Assembly (NCBI GenBank): GCA_024400565.1
Contig: JAKSMQ010000004.1
Location: 1 to 64,000 of the forward strand
Direction of reading: 5' to 3'
Source: Bacteroidales bacterium
GTDB lineage: Bacteria; Bacteroidota; Bacteroidia; Bacteroidales; P3
DNA: 64,000 bases
The notes under the pieces are model-generated. The model ran no database searches. It was not told where the DNA came from and was given only the letters and a program-made list of their open reading frames with translations. Each line of letters starts with the position of its first letter. The first letter of the stretch is position 1. The position numbers and the translations under genes were made by a program. Positions 37,298-45,261 of the stretch are shown one piece after another.

Positions 37298-37350
37298 TAT
37301 GTTTTAGCATTTTTTCTTGAGGTTGCAATCGATCAAATCCTTCCTCTTGC
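37298..37350 (-). promoter_or_regulatory. Candidate SAM-II-like riboswitch of metK
   Basis: The minus strand reads GAGG, AAGGATTTGATCGATTGCAA, CCTC, then AAGAAAAAATGCTAAAAC. GAGG/CCTC would form P1 around a loop with GATTTG and TTGCA, and the trailing ATGCTAAAA matches the conserved 3' part of the SAM-II/SAM-V pseudoknot. It lies directly after the promoter and upstream of the SAM-making enzyme. I assign it from recall of the consensus, not by covariance search. Confidence 0.62.
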
Positions 37351-37355
37351 GGGTG

Positions 37356-37387
37356 CAAAAATAGGACAAATATTTCACATGGCAAAA
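37356..37387 (-). promoter_or_regulatory. metK promoter
   Basis: Minus strand TTTTG (-33) and TATTTTTG (37363-37356, -7) with 19 bp between; the transcript would begin at the edge of the aptamer candidate. Confidence 0.75.
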
Positions 37388-37490
37388 TAAATCTTCATTT
37401 ATTTGAATCCTTTTCTCCAAACGGTTGTCCGTCTGCAGGCCTGCTCGGGGCGAAGACAGTCTTTAGGGTCGGTATAGGCTCCACATAGAG

Positions 37491-37587
37491 AGCACTCAGA
37501 CAGCACATAGACAGCACCAGAAAGCCTTTTCGTCGAGCCTTAGTGCTGTTTATATGCTGTCTGTATGCTGTCTATATGCTCCCTGGG
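37491..37587. repeat. Array E: inverted pair of 11-bp repeat tracts
   Basis: The left tract has AGCACTCAGAC, AGCACATAGAC and AGCACCAGAAA (37491-37523). The right tract has TGCTGTTTATA, TGCTGTCTGTA, TGCTGTCTATA and TGCTCCCTGGG (37544-37587). The right tract is an imperfect reverse complement of the left, and the flanks AGAGAGC and GAGCTCTCT extend the pairing. It lies between divergent metK and the C1 peptidase. The remainder of 37364-37703 shows no gene. Confidence 0.75.
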
Positions 37588-37703
37588 AGCTCTCTGTCAA
37601 GAGTCGTGTGAGTCGGGAGAGGCCTCTTGTGGCTCCATCTTTTCTGCCCTTACGGGCAATAAAAACGCGAATGCTACGTTATGCCCTATAAATATTGAAT
37701 ACT

Positions 37704-38924
37704 ATGAAGAAACTCTACCTGTTGTTGGCTGCGGCTGTTTTAGCTATGCCCGCTGTGGCTCAGAAGAAGAAAGATAAGGAAAAAGCCCCCGAAGGCTACA
37801 AGTTTACCGTCGTGAAGGAACTCCCTGTCACATCCGTCAAGAATCAGAGCAAGGCCGGCACCTGCTGGGACTATGCCGGTACGGCTTTCATCGAGGCCGA
37901 GCTGCTTCGTATGGGCAAGGGCGAGTACGACTTCAGCGAGATGTTCAACGCCTTCAACGACTACCAGGACCGCGCCACGGCTGTCATCCGTACCCATGGC
38001 GATATGAGTTTCAGCCAGGGCGGCTGTTTCGGCGACATTCTCCACGTAATGGAGAAATATGGTCTCGTGCCCGAAGAGGAGATGCGCCCCGGCGTCATGT
38101 ATCGCGACTCTTTGAGCAATCATACCGAGCTCAGCAATATGACCAATCCTATGGTAAAGGCTGCTGCCGGTAGCGGCTCCCTCCAGAGCGACGCCGACTA
38201 TCAGCTGCTGGCTCTCAAGGCCATCAGGGCTGTCCACGAGGTCTATCTGGGCGTTCCTCCACAGAAGTTTGTCTACAAGGGTGTCGAATACACCCCTCTC
38301 TCGTTCTACAAGTCCACAGGCCTCAAAGCCGACGACTATATCCAGGTGACCGCCTTCCTGCATGAGCCTCTCTACAAGACTTTTGCTGTGGAGAGTCCCG
38401 ACAACTGGCGCCACGACCTCAGCTACAATGTAACTCTCGACGAACTGCTTCAGATTACCGACCACGCTATCGAGAACGGCTATCCTGTAGGTTGGGATAG
38501 CGACGTCAGCGAACAGGGCTTCCGTATGGGCTCTAAGAACGGATTCTGCGTGTTGCCTGCCACCGAGGTAAATAGCGATATGAAAGGTAGCGATATGGCT
38601 CATTGGACCGGAATGGATGCCAAGGCCATCCAGGACGAGGCTGCCACCCGTCCTACTCCCCAGCGATGGGTTACCCCCGAAGAGCGTCAGTTGGGATGGG
38701 ACAACCACGAGACCAACGACGACCACCTGATGCTTATCTACGGTACCGCCAAGGATCAGATGGGCAACGAATACTATATGGTCAAGAACTCTTGGGGCGA
38801 CTACAATCCTTATCACGGCATGTTCTATTGCAGCAAGGCTTTCTTCCGCTACAAGACCGTTACCATTATGATCCACAAGGATGCCCTCTCCCCTGAGATG
38901 AAGCAGAAGCTGAATATCAACTAG
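37704..38924 (+). CDS. Exported C1-family cysteine peptidase (aminopeptidase C / bleomycin hydrolase-like)
   Basis: Start taken at ATG 37704 (an in-frame TTG at 37695 is not needed). The signal peptide (about 1-20) ends in AVAQ. KNQSKAGTCWDYAG holds the catalytic Cys and oxyanion Gln of papain-type enzymes. NDDHLMLIYG holds the His and MVKNSWG the Asn. The arrangement and the 406-residue length fit the PepC/bleomycin hydrolase branch, usually cytoplasmic, here with an export signal as is common in Bacteroidales. It should trim peptides in the periplasm. Confidence 0.9.
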   Translation: MKKLYLLLAAAVLAMPAVAQKKKDKEKAPEGYKFTVVKELPVTSVKNQSKAGTCWDYAGTAFIEAELLRMGKGEYDFSEMFNAFNDYQDRATAVIRTHGDMSFSQGGCFGDILHVMEKYGLVPEEEMRPGVMYRDSLSNHTELSNMTNPMVKAAAGSGSLQSDADYQLLALKAIRAVHEVYLGVPPQKFVYKGVEYTPLSFYKSTGLKADDYIQVTAFLHEPLYKTFAVESPDNWRHDLSYNVTLDELLQITDHAIENGYPVGWDSDVSEQGFRMGSKNGFCVLPATEVNSDMKGSDMAHWTGMDAKAIQDEAATRPTPQRWVTPEERQLGWDNHETNDDHLMLIYGTAKDQMGNEYYMVKNSWGDYNPYHGMFYCSKAFFRYKTVTIMIHKDALSPEMKQKLNIN

Positions 38925-38986
38925 CATCTGAGTCGATTCGCAGGGCAAGGTGTACTAAATAGTCGCCTGATTTTATCGGCTGGAGG

Positions 38987-39030
38987 ACAAAACGTTCCAT
39001 TTCCAATCTGGCGATTGGACGTGTTTTGTT
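38987..39030 (+). terminator. Terminator after the C1 peptidase
   Basis: ACAAAACGT...ACGTGTTTTGT outer arms enclose CCAATC/GATTGG over a TGGC loop. Confidence 0.65.
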
Positions 39031-39062
39031 TGCTTTATTATATCTGTACGAAAAGAAAATTG

Positions 39063-39070
39063 TATCTTTG
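39063..39070 (+). promoter_or_regulatory. Promoter -7 element of the OmpA/PD40 gene
   Basis: TATCTTTG, 45 bp before the ATG at 39116. Confidence 0.65.
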
Positions 39071-39115
39071 CAAATTTAAACAGACAGGATTTCTATCCCT
39101 TAATACGCTCAGATT

Positions 39116-42100
39116 ATGACCAGATACAGAATGTTTTTTGCTTTGGTTGTCATGATGTCCATAGGCGCTATGGCAATCGCACAGGTCTCTTATCCCAATC
39201 AGAAACTTATTGAGAAAGGAGACTTTGAAAAGGCAGCCAACAAGATTGAAAAGGCTCTTGCCGAGGACCCTTCAGCCTTGGATTATTATGCGGCCTATGT
39301 GCTATATGGCGCTACTACCGGTCCTTATGCCAACCTGGATAGGGCTTACAACCAATTGAAAGAGTGTCAGATCACTATGGCAAGACAAGATGAGAAAGGC
39401 AAAGAAAAGTTAGCCAATAAAGGTCTTACGGAACAACAACTTGCCTCCGATTTTGGCTTGTTGTGTTCGCGTGCTTTGTCGGCGGCTGAGGCAACCAACA
39501 CGATAGTGGGGTATAATCATTTCTTGACTCTATACTCCGGCCACGCCTCTGCCAGTCAGAAAGAGAGAGCTACTATGAAGCGCAATCATCTTGCTTTCCT
39601 TAATGCCCGACAACAGAATACGCTCGAAGCCTATGAACAGTTTATTAATACCTATACAGATGCAAAAGACCGCGAGGAGGCAATTACAATCCGTGACCAA
39701 ATAGCATTCAATGTGGCACGGGCTACAGGTACGATTGAGGGATACGAGTATTTTCTTCAGAATTATGCATTGGCAAAGGAAGTTCCCTTTGCTACCAAGA
39801 GTAGAGATTCTTTGGCTTTTGTTCAGGTTGTACGAGAAGGAACGGTCGAAGCTTACGAGACATTCCTCAGCCGTTATCCTAAAGCATTTGAGTTTTCTCA
39901 AGCCGTCAAGAGTAGAGACTCGATTGCCTATGCTAAAACTGAAAAAGAGGGGAGGATAGAGGCTTATGAAATGTTTATCTCTCGCTATCCCAATGCTACT
40001 CAAATTCCTCGGGCTATCAAAGCACGAGATTATCTCGCCTACGCAAAGGCTCAAAAGGCCGACGATATACCTGCTTATGAGCATTTCTTGAAACAATATC
40101 CCAATGCCTCTCAGACTCCTCAAGCTAAAGAACGTCTTTATAAATTGGCGTTCGATGTTGCCCAGGAGAGAAATACCCCCGCGGCTTTTCGTGAGTATCT
40201 GGCCAAGTATCCCGAAAGTCCCTATGCCGAGCAGGTCAACGCTAAGGTTGAGGCCTCAAAGCAGGACTCCCTTACACAACATTATCTCTACTATACATGC
40301 GAGGGAAACTGGACCGACTATAAGTACTATATTAGCAATCATCCCAATAATACGAATCAGGTGGCGATGGCCAAACAGCAGATATGCCGGTTGGGACAGA
40401 AAACCCACAATCTCGAACTTTTGGATTATGCTGTACGAAACCTTTCGGGGTCTGTTCACGATACCTTGGAGGAGGTGCTGTTGAATATTTATTTGGATGA
40501 ATATCAAAGTAATGGTTATAGCTTTATTAATAAATACGAGGGACTTGCCTCTGAACAATGTATTGATAAAGCAAGACGTGTGGTTTCTATGGATTTATCC
40601 TCAAAGAAACCAATAGAAAACCTTCAGGATATTGGAAACTCTTGGCTTCTTCACTCCTATATGATGAATATGATTAAGGATGATGTTGAGGCAAAGAGAT
40701 GGAAACTTGCCCAAACCAAGCTGGATGCCATCAAGGACCAAGTGGGGCAATATCCTATCTTCCAAGCTCTTTATGCTACAATTTCTGCCCCTGCGGAGTA
40801 CGATATAAGGGTAACAAAGTTAGGACCAAATATCAATACAAATGGGGATGAGTTCTGTCCTATTATTTCGGCAGATGATAAGATTCTTTATTTTACAGGG
40901 AAAGGTAGAAAAGATAATCTTGGAGGAGAGGATGTCTACTTTTCAACAAGAACCGGGAACGGTATTTGGGGTAAGGCGCAGCTTTTGAATGATTTGAATA
41001 CCAGTTGGCATAATGAATCTCCCAATTCGATCTCTAGCGATGGAAATACGATGTTTTTATTTGTTTCAGGAGATAACTATATAACTGAGAAGAATGAAAA
41101 TGGATGGGGTGATCCTCAAAAACTTGATGATAATTTAAATCCTTCTTCTTGGCAGGCAGATGCCATCCTCACGAGTGATGGTCAACATATTCTATTTGCA
41201 GCTGGGAAAAAGACAGATCACGAGGTGGGCTCTTCAATAAATATCTTTGTTTGTCATCGTACAAATTATGGTGGTTGGAGTACTCCCGAGAGTTTGGGAC
41301 CTACTATCAATACAGATGGTACAGATCGCAGCCCTTTCATTCATCCCGATATGCATACCCTTTATTTCGCTTCTAGTAGACATTCTTCGTTAGGGGAGTT
41401 GGATATCTTCGTCTCGCACAGATTATCAGATTCAAGTTGGACAGAGTGGAGTGAACCGGTTAGTCTTGGTAAGGAAATTAATACGATACATAACGAGTGC
41501 TTTTATCAAATCAGTACAGATGGTAAGACAGCCTATTTCTCTAAAACAGTAAATGGTAATCAAGATATCTATTCTCTTAACCTTTCACCTCGTATGCGAC
41601 CCAATTATGTGGCAACAATCGAAGGAAAACTTATAGGAAAGGATAATAAACCTATCGTGGCCAATATACGTTGGGAGGACCTCGAAACTCAACAGTTTAT
41701 TGGTCAGATAAAGAGTAACCCCGCCGATGGCAGCTATTTTATTGTCTTGCCTTTAGGAAAGAACTATGGATATTATGTCGATAATGAAGAATATTTCCCC
41801 CTATCGAACAATCTTGACCTTCGCAAGGAAGAAAAAGCTATAACCATAGAAGGCGACATTAAGACTATCACCATAAAGGAGATGATAGAGGAGGGGATAG
41901 CTGTGCCTATGAACAATCTCTTCTTCGATACCGGAAAATGGAATCTGAAGGCTGAGTCGCGCAACGAATTGAATCGTGTGGCTAAGATAATCAACAAACA
42001 GAATGTAAAGGTTGAAATTTCGGGCCATACCGACGACGTAGGAACAGACGAAAACAACCAGGAATTGAGCGAGAAACGTGCCCAGTCGGTCCGTCAGTAT

Positions 42101-42235
42101 CTAATAGACCATTGTGGCTGTCAGGCCGACAAGTTGATAGCCGTAGGATACGGAAAGACGCGTCCCGTGGTTCCCAACGATAGCGAAAAGAACCGCAAAC
42201 TCAATCGTCGAGTAGAGATGCGTTTTGTAGAATGA
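39116..42235 (+). CDS. OmpA-family protein with TPR-like repeats and PD40 propeller, 1039 aa
   Basis: Signal peptide about 1-23. Residues about 25-370 hold at least six 40-residue helical repeats of the form GTIEAYExFLxxYPxAxxxPxAxxxRDxLAY. Residues about 570-830 are WD40-like beta-propeller (PD40) repeats (CPIISADDKILYFTGKG, SPNSISSDGNTMFLF, SPFIHPDMHTLYFASS). A short carboxypeptidase-regulatory-like domain (about 835-905) precedes an intact OmpA domain (about 930-1039: FDTGKWNLK, GHTDDVGTDENNQELSEKRAQSV, NRRVEMRF), with the Asp and Arg that bind diaminopimelate. The layout resembles PorE-type T9SS cell-envelope proteins, but I would not claim that identity. It should sit in the periplasm, attached to peptidoglycan. 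Confidence 0.92.
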   Translation: MTRYRMFFALVVMMSIGAMAIAQVSYPNQKLIEKGDFEKAANKIEKALAEDPSALDYYAAYVLYGATTGPYANLDRAYNQLKECQITMARQDEKGKEKLANKGLTEQQLASDFGLLCSRALSAAEATNTIVGYNHFLTLYSGHASASQKERATMKRNHLAFLNARQQNTLEAYEQFINTYTDAKDREEAITIRDQIAFNVARATGTIEGYEYFLQNYALAKEVPFATKSRDSLAFVQVVREGTVEAYETFLSRYPKAFEFSQAVKSRDSIAYAKTEKEGRIEAYEMFISRYPNATQIPRAIKARDYLAYAKAQKADDIPAYEHFLKQYPNASQTPQAKERLYKLAFDVAQERNTPAAFREYLAKYPESPYAEQVNAKVEASKQDSLTQHYLYYTCEGNWTDYKYYISNHPNNTNQVAMAKQQICRLGQKTHNLELLDYAVRNLSGSVHDTLEEVLLNIYLDEYQSNGYSFINKYEGLASEQCIDKARRVVSMDLSSKKPIENLQDIGNSWLLHSYMMNMIKDDVEAKRWKLAQTKLDAIKDQVGQYPIFQALYATISAPAEYDIRVTKLGPNINTNGDEFCPIISADDKILYFTGKGRKDNLGGEDVYFSTRTGNGIWGKAQLLNDLNTSWHNESPNSISSDGNTMFLFVSGDNYITEKNENGWGDPQKLDDNLNPSSWQADAILTSDGQHILFAAGKKTDHEVGSSINIFVCHRTNYGGWSTPESLGPTINTDGTDRSPFIHPDMHTLYFASSRHSSLGELDIFVSHRLSDSSWTEWSEPVSLGKEINTIHNECFYQISTDGKTAYFSKTVNGNQDIYSLNLSPRMRPNYVATIEGKLIGKDNKPIVANIRWEDLETQQFIGQIKSNPADGSYFIVLPLGKNYGYYVDNEEYFPLSNNLDLRKEEKAITIEGDIKTITIKEMIEEGIAVPMNNLFFDTGKWNLKAESRNELNRVAKIINKQNVKVEISGHTDDVGTDENNQELSEKRAQSVRQYLIDHCGCQADKLIAVGYGKTRPVVPNDSEKNRKLNRRVEMRFVE

Positions 42236-42309
42236 GTAGAATGGTAGGGCTTGGTCGTAGAGAGAGGATGATTTGTTCGCTTTTTTATTTCTTTATCAAA
42301 AGAAAGTTG

Positions 42310-42317
42310 TATCTTTG
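42310..42317 (+). promoter_or_regulatory. Promoter -7 element of the YitT-family gene
   Basis: TATCTTTG, about 69 bp before the ATG at 42386. Confidence 0.65.
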
Positions 42318-42385
42318 CAAATTCTTTCGCGTATGCGTGAATGTTTGTAATTAAATAGAAATCAAAATAATAATATATAAACTCT

Positions 42386-43339
42386 ATGGAAAATACTAAG
42401 CTGAAACAAGAAATCTGGGCTTACATTCTTCTGATTGTGGGCAGTTTTCTCTTTGCTGCAGGCGACGTAATGTTCGTCAACCCCTATCACCTTGCACCTG
42501 GTGGTACCTATGGTCTCTCTAACGTATTCTACTCCCTTTGGGGATGGAAGATTTCCTACTGGGCAATCTGTATGGATGTTCCTCTGCTGATTATCGGTAC
42601 CTGGATTCTTGGTCCTAAGTTCGGAATCAAGACCATCGTTTCTACCTTCCTTATCTTCGGATTTACCTGGGTTCTGGAGACCCTTTGGGGCTACAAGCCC
42701 GTAATCTTTGAGGGTGCTATTACCTCAAATCAAATCTCCGAAACCATGATCGGTTTTAGCGTAGGTGGCGATGCTCTCAACTATTTTACTCCCGACTATT
42801 TCCTCAATACCGTTGTGGCAGGTTTAATCTATGGTGTTGCTATCGGATTGATCTTCAAGAGTGGAGCTACCTCTGGTGGTAGCGATATCATCTCTATGAT
42901 TCTGCACAAATACACCAAGATCAGCCTTGGTACTCTCGTGCTCATCGTTGACGGCTGCATTACCATTTCTACCCTTTTCATCCCCGGCGCTACCTTCCGT
43001 CTCCCCATCTACTCCATCATCGTAATCTTTATCGAGAGCAAGATGATCGACATCGTGGTAGACGGCGTTAAGAGCTACAAGACTGCTCTCATCATTACCG
43101 ACAAGGTAGAAGATGTTCGCGACTACGTGCTCAACACCCTCCATCGTGGCGGAACCTGTTTTGCCGGCATGGGTCTCTTCAACGGCGCAGAACGCAAGAT
43201 GATCTATGTTACCCTCGAGCGTGCTGACCTCGTGAAGCTGAAATCGAACCTCCGTGTTCTCGACCCCAATGCTTTCGTAAACATCCTCGATTCGAGCGAA
43301 ATCATGGGTCTCGGTTTCAAGGCTCTCCCCGAAGAGTAA
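42386..43339 (+). CDS. YitT family membrane protein (DUF161 + DUF2179)
   Basis: 317 residues. There are about six membrane helices in the first 200 residues (YILLIVGSFLFAAGDVMFV; then NPYHLAPGGTYGLS, GATSGGSDIISMIL), which are family hallmarks. A cytoplasmic DUF2179 domain follows (about 220-310; THE-like VLNTLHRGGTCFAGMGLFNG). The function of the family is not established; a transporter has been suggested. Single gene ended by a strong hairpin. Confidence 0.92.
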   Translation: MENTKLKQEIWAYILLIVGSFLFAAGDVMFVNPYHLAPGGTYGLSNVFYSLWGWKISYWAICMDVPLLIIGTWILGPKFGIKTIVSTFLIFGFTWVLETLWGYKPVIFEGAITSNQISETMIGFSVGGDALNYFTPDYFLNTVVAGLIYGVAIGLIFKSGATSGGSDIISMILHKYTKISLGTLVLIVDGCITISTLFIPGATFRLPIYSIIVIFIESKMIDIVVDGVKSYKTALIITDKVEDVRDYVLNTLHRGGTCFAGMGLFNGAERKMIYVTLERADLVKLKSNLRVLDPNAFVNILDSSEIMGLGFKALPEE

Positions 43340-43358
43340 TTTTCCAGACTTAAGGTTA

Positions 43359-43411
43359 TGAGGTTTTGAGACGTGGGCTGTCCGAACAGGAATCCCGGTC
43401 TCAAAACCTCA
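43359..43411 (+). terminator. Long perfect inverted repeat after the YitT gene
   Basis: TGAGGTTTTGAGAC (43359-43372) and GTCTCAAAACCTCA (43398-43411) are 14-bp perfect arms; the 25-nt loop itself contains CTGT/ACAG. It lies 20 bp past the stop and is followed by a moderately T-rich stretch. Confidence 0.7.
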
Positions 43412-43454
43412 CAACTTCTTTATTAGGCAACAATTCTATACTCCTCATAATAAT

Positions 43455-44681
43455 ATGAAGATATTGCAGCTCTGTAACAAACCTCCCTATCCTTCGGTTG
43501 ATGGCGGCACTATGGCCATGGATAGTATTACCCAGGGCCTGATGGAATGTGGCTGTGAGGTTAAGGTTCTTTCTGTATGTTCGGACAAGCACCCCGTGCT
43601 GAAGGAACGTATGGATGAGGCTTATCTTGAGGCAACCCGGTTTGAGTCGGCGTATGTAGACCTGAAGGTACATAAGCTCGATGCGGCAATATCGTTGCTT
43701 TGCGGCGAATCGTATCATGTGAAACGCTTTGAGAGTCGCTCGTTCGAGAGCAAGCTGATAGAGATTCTCAAGGCCGAGGAGTTCGATATCGTGCACATAG
43801 AGTCCATATTCCTAGCACCATATCTGCCTGCTATCAGGAGATATAGTAATGCCAAGGTGGTACTCCGAGCCCACAATGTGGAGCATGAGATATGGCGACG
43901 TATTGCCAGTCAGACACCTAATATGGCCAAACGCTGGTATCTGAAGAAGTTAGCTCTGGCCTTGAGGATGTACGAGCTGGAACATCTTAATGCCTTTGAT
44001 GCCATAGTCTGCATCACCCAGACCGATGCCGACTATTTCCGCAACACTCTTTCGCCCGAAGGGCACAAGTGCAAGCGCCCCATGATGGTAATTCCTTTCG
44101 GCATCAGGATGCCCGAAATTGCCGGCGAAACATCGGTTATACCCAACAGTCTCTACCATATAGGGTCGATGGACTGGATGCCGAACCAGGAGTCGATAGA
44201 ATGGCTCCTGACAGACATCTGGCCCCTTATTCATTCCCAGGAGCCTCAAGTTTCGCTCTATCTGGCAGGCCGCAAGATGCCCGAAAGATTTCTCGAAAAG
44301 AGTGGAGATGGTCTGTATGTTGAAGGCGAAGTGGCAGATGCCAATGCCTATATTGCCGATAAACAGATTAACGTGGTTCCTCTTCTCTCGGGTAGTGGTA
44401 TTAGAGTGAAGATTATTGAGTCGATGGCTGCCGGCAAGGTGGTGGTTACGACCTCGGTCGGGGCGCAGGGAATCGACTATGAAGACGGCAAGAATATTCT
44501 GATAGCCAACACTCCACAGGAGTTTGCAGACCAGATAAAACGCCTGGCAGACAACCCTTCATTTTGCAGAGAGATAGGACAGAACGCCCGTCGGCTGGCC
44601 GAAGAACATTACGACCGCAACCGGTTGGGGAAACAATTAGTCGACTTCTATCACAATATTTCTGGCGAAGTTGAGTTATAA
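43455..44681 (+). CDS. Glycosyltransferase family 4 protein
   Basis: 408 residues, GT-B fold. The N-terminal domain starts MKILQLCNKPPYPSVDGGTMAM, the usual Gly-rich start. The C-terminal Rossmann domain has YHIGSMDWMPNQESIEWLL and the donor site VKIIESMAAGKVVVTTSVGAQGI, with DGKNILIA after it. It probably adds a sugar to LPS or capsule at the inner membrane; donor and acceptor are unknown. First gene of a run of six close genes up to panC. Confidence 0.92.
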   Translation: MKILQLCNKPPYPSVDGGTMAMDSITQGLMECGCEVKVLSVCSDKHPVLKERMDEAYLEATRFESAYVDLKVHKLDAAISLLCGESYHVKRFESRSFESKLIEILKAEEFDIVHIESIFLAPYLPAIRRYSNAKVVLRAHNVEHEIWRRIASQTPNMAKRWYLKKLALALRMYELEHLNAFDAIVCITQTDADYFRNTLSPEGHKCKRPMMVIPFGIRMPEIAGETSVIPNSLYHIGSMDWMPNQESIEWLLTDIWPLIHSQEPQVSLYLAGRKMPERFLEKSGDGLYVEGEVADANAYIADKQINVVPLLSGSGIRVKIIESMAAGKVVVTTSVGAQGIDYEDGKNILIANTPQEFADQIKRLADNPSFCREIGQNARRLAEEHYDRNRLGKQLVDFYHNISGEVEL

Positions 44682-44687
44682 TAATAA

Positions 44688-45245
44688 ATGAAACTAATTA
44701 AAGTTATGCGTAAACATATTTTTGTTATCCTTTTTGCCTTGATAGGCCTCTGTGGTTCGGCTCAGAATAACGGTCAGAACGTTCAGATTACCTTGCCCGG
44801 AACCCATGTGGAGTTCTCTCTCCCTCAGCACGAGTGGAAGTATCTGCAGACCACCAATGTAGACAAGAATACAACGGTGTATCTATACTCCTATATGGCT
44901 CGTAACGTGCTCGACGAGAAAGGCGATACCATTATCCCTTATCTCCGTATCTACGTGAAGAAGAACTATTCTCCTTCGGTTTACGACCTCACCTGGGAAC
45001 GCTATCAGAACCAGCCCTTCCAGAGTCTCGACGAGTTTACTGAGGGTATTCCCAACAGCGGACTGGGTTATATCGGAGCCTACAATTCTCCTTACGACCG
45101 CAAGGATTATCAGTTCAGAATGATTTATTTCAAGGAGCGTAATACCGCTTTTGAGTTCCGTGCAGAGACCTCTCTCGACACCTATGAGGAGTTTGACGAG
45201 ATGTTTACCAACATATTGAATTCTGTTACCGTTAAAAGCAAGTAA
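44688..45245 (+). CDS. Unknown exported protein, 185 aa
   Basis: Starts 6 bp after the glycosyltransferase stop. It has a basic N-terminus and signal peptide (ending GSAQ, about residue 26); an internal Met at residue 7 could be the true start. The mature part is beta-rich with ITLPGTHVEFSLPQHEWKYL and a C-terminal stretch about response to large amphiphilic changes (FRAETSLDTYEEFDEMFTNIL). The pattern suggests a small periplasmic or surface protein. No family recognised. Confidence 0.75.
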   Translation: MKLIKVMRKHIFVILFALIGLCGSAQNNGQNVQITLPGTHVEFSLPQHEWKYLQTTNVDKNTTVYLYSYMARNVLDEKGDTIIPYLRIYVKKNYSPSVYDLTWERYQNQPFQSLDEFTEGIPNSGLGYIGAYNSPYDRKDYQFRMIYFKERNTAFEFRAETSLDTYEEFDEMFTNILNSVTVKSK

Positions 45246-45261
45246 TCTCTCCCGATAGCTC

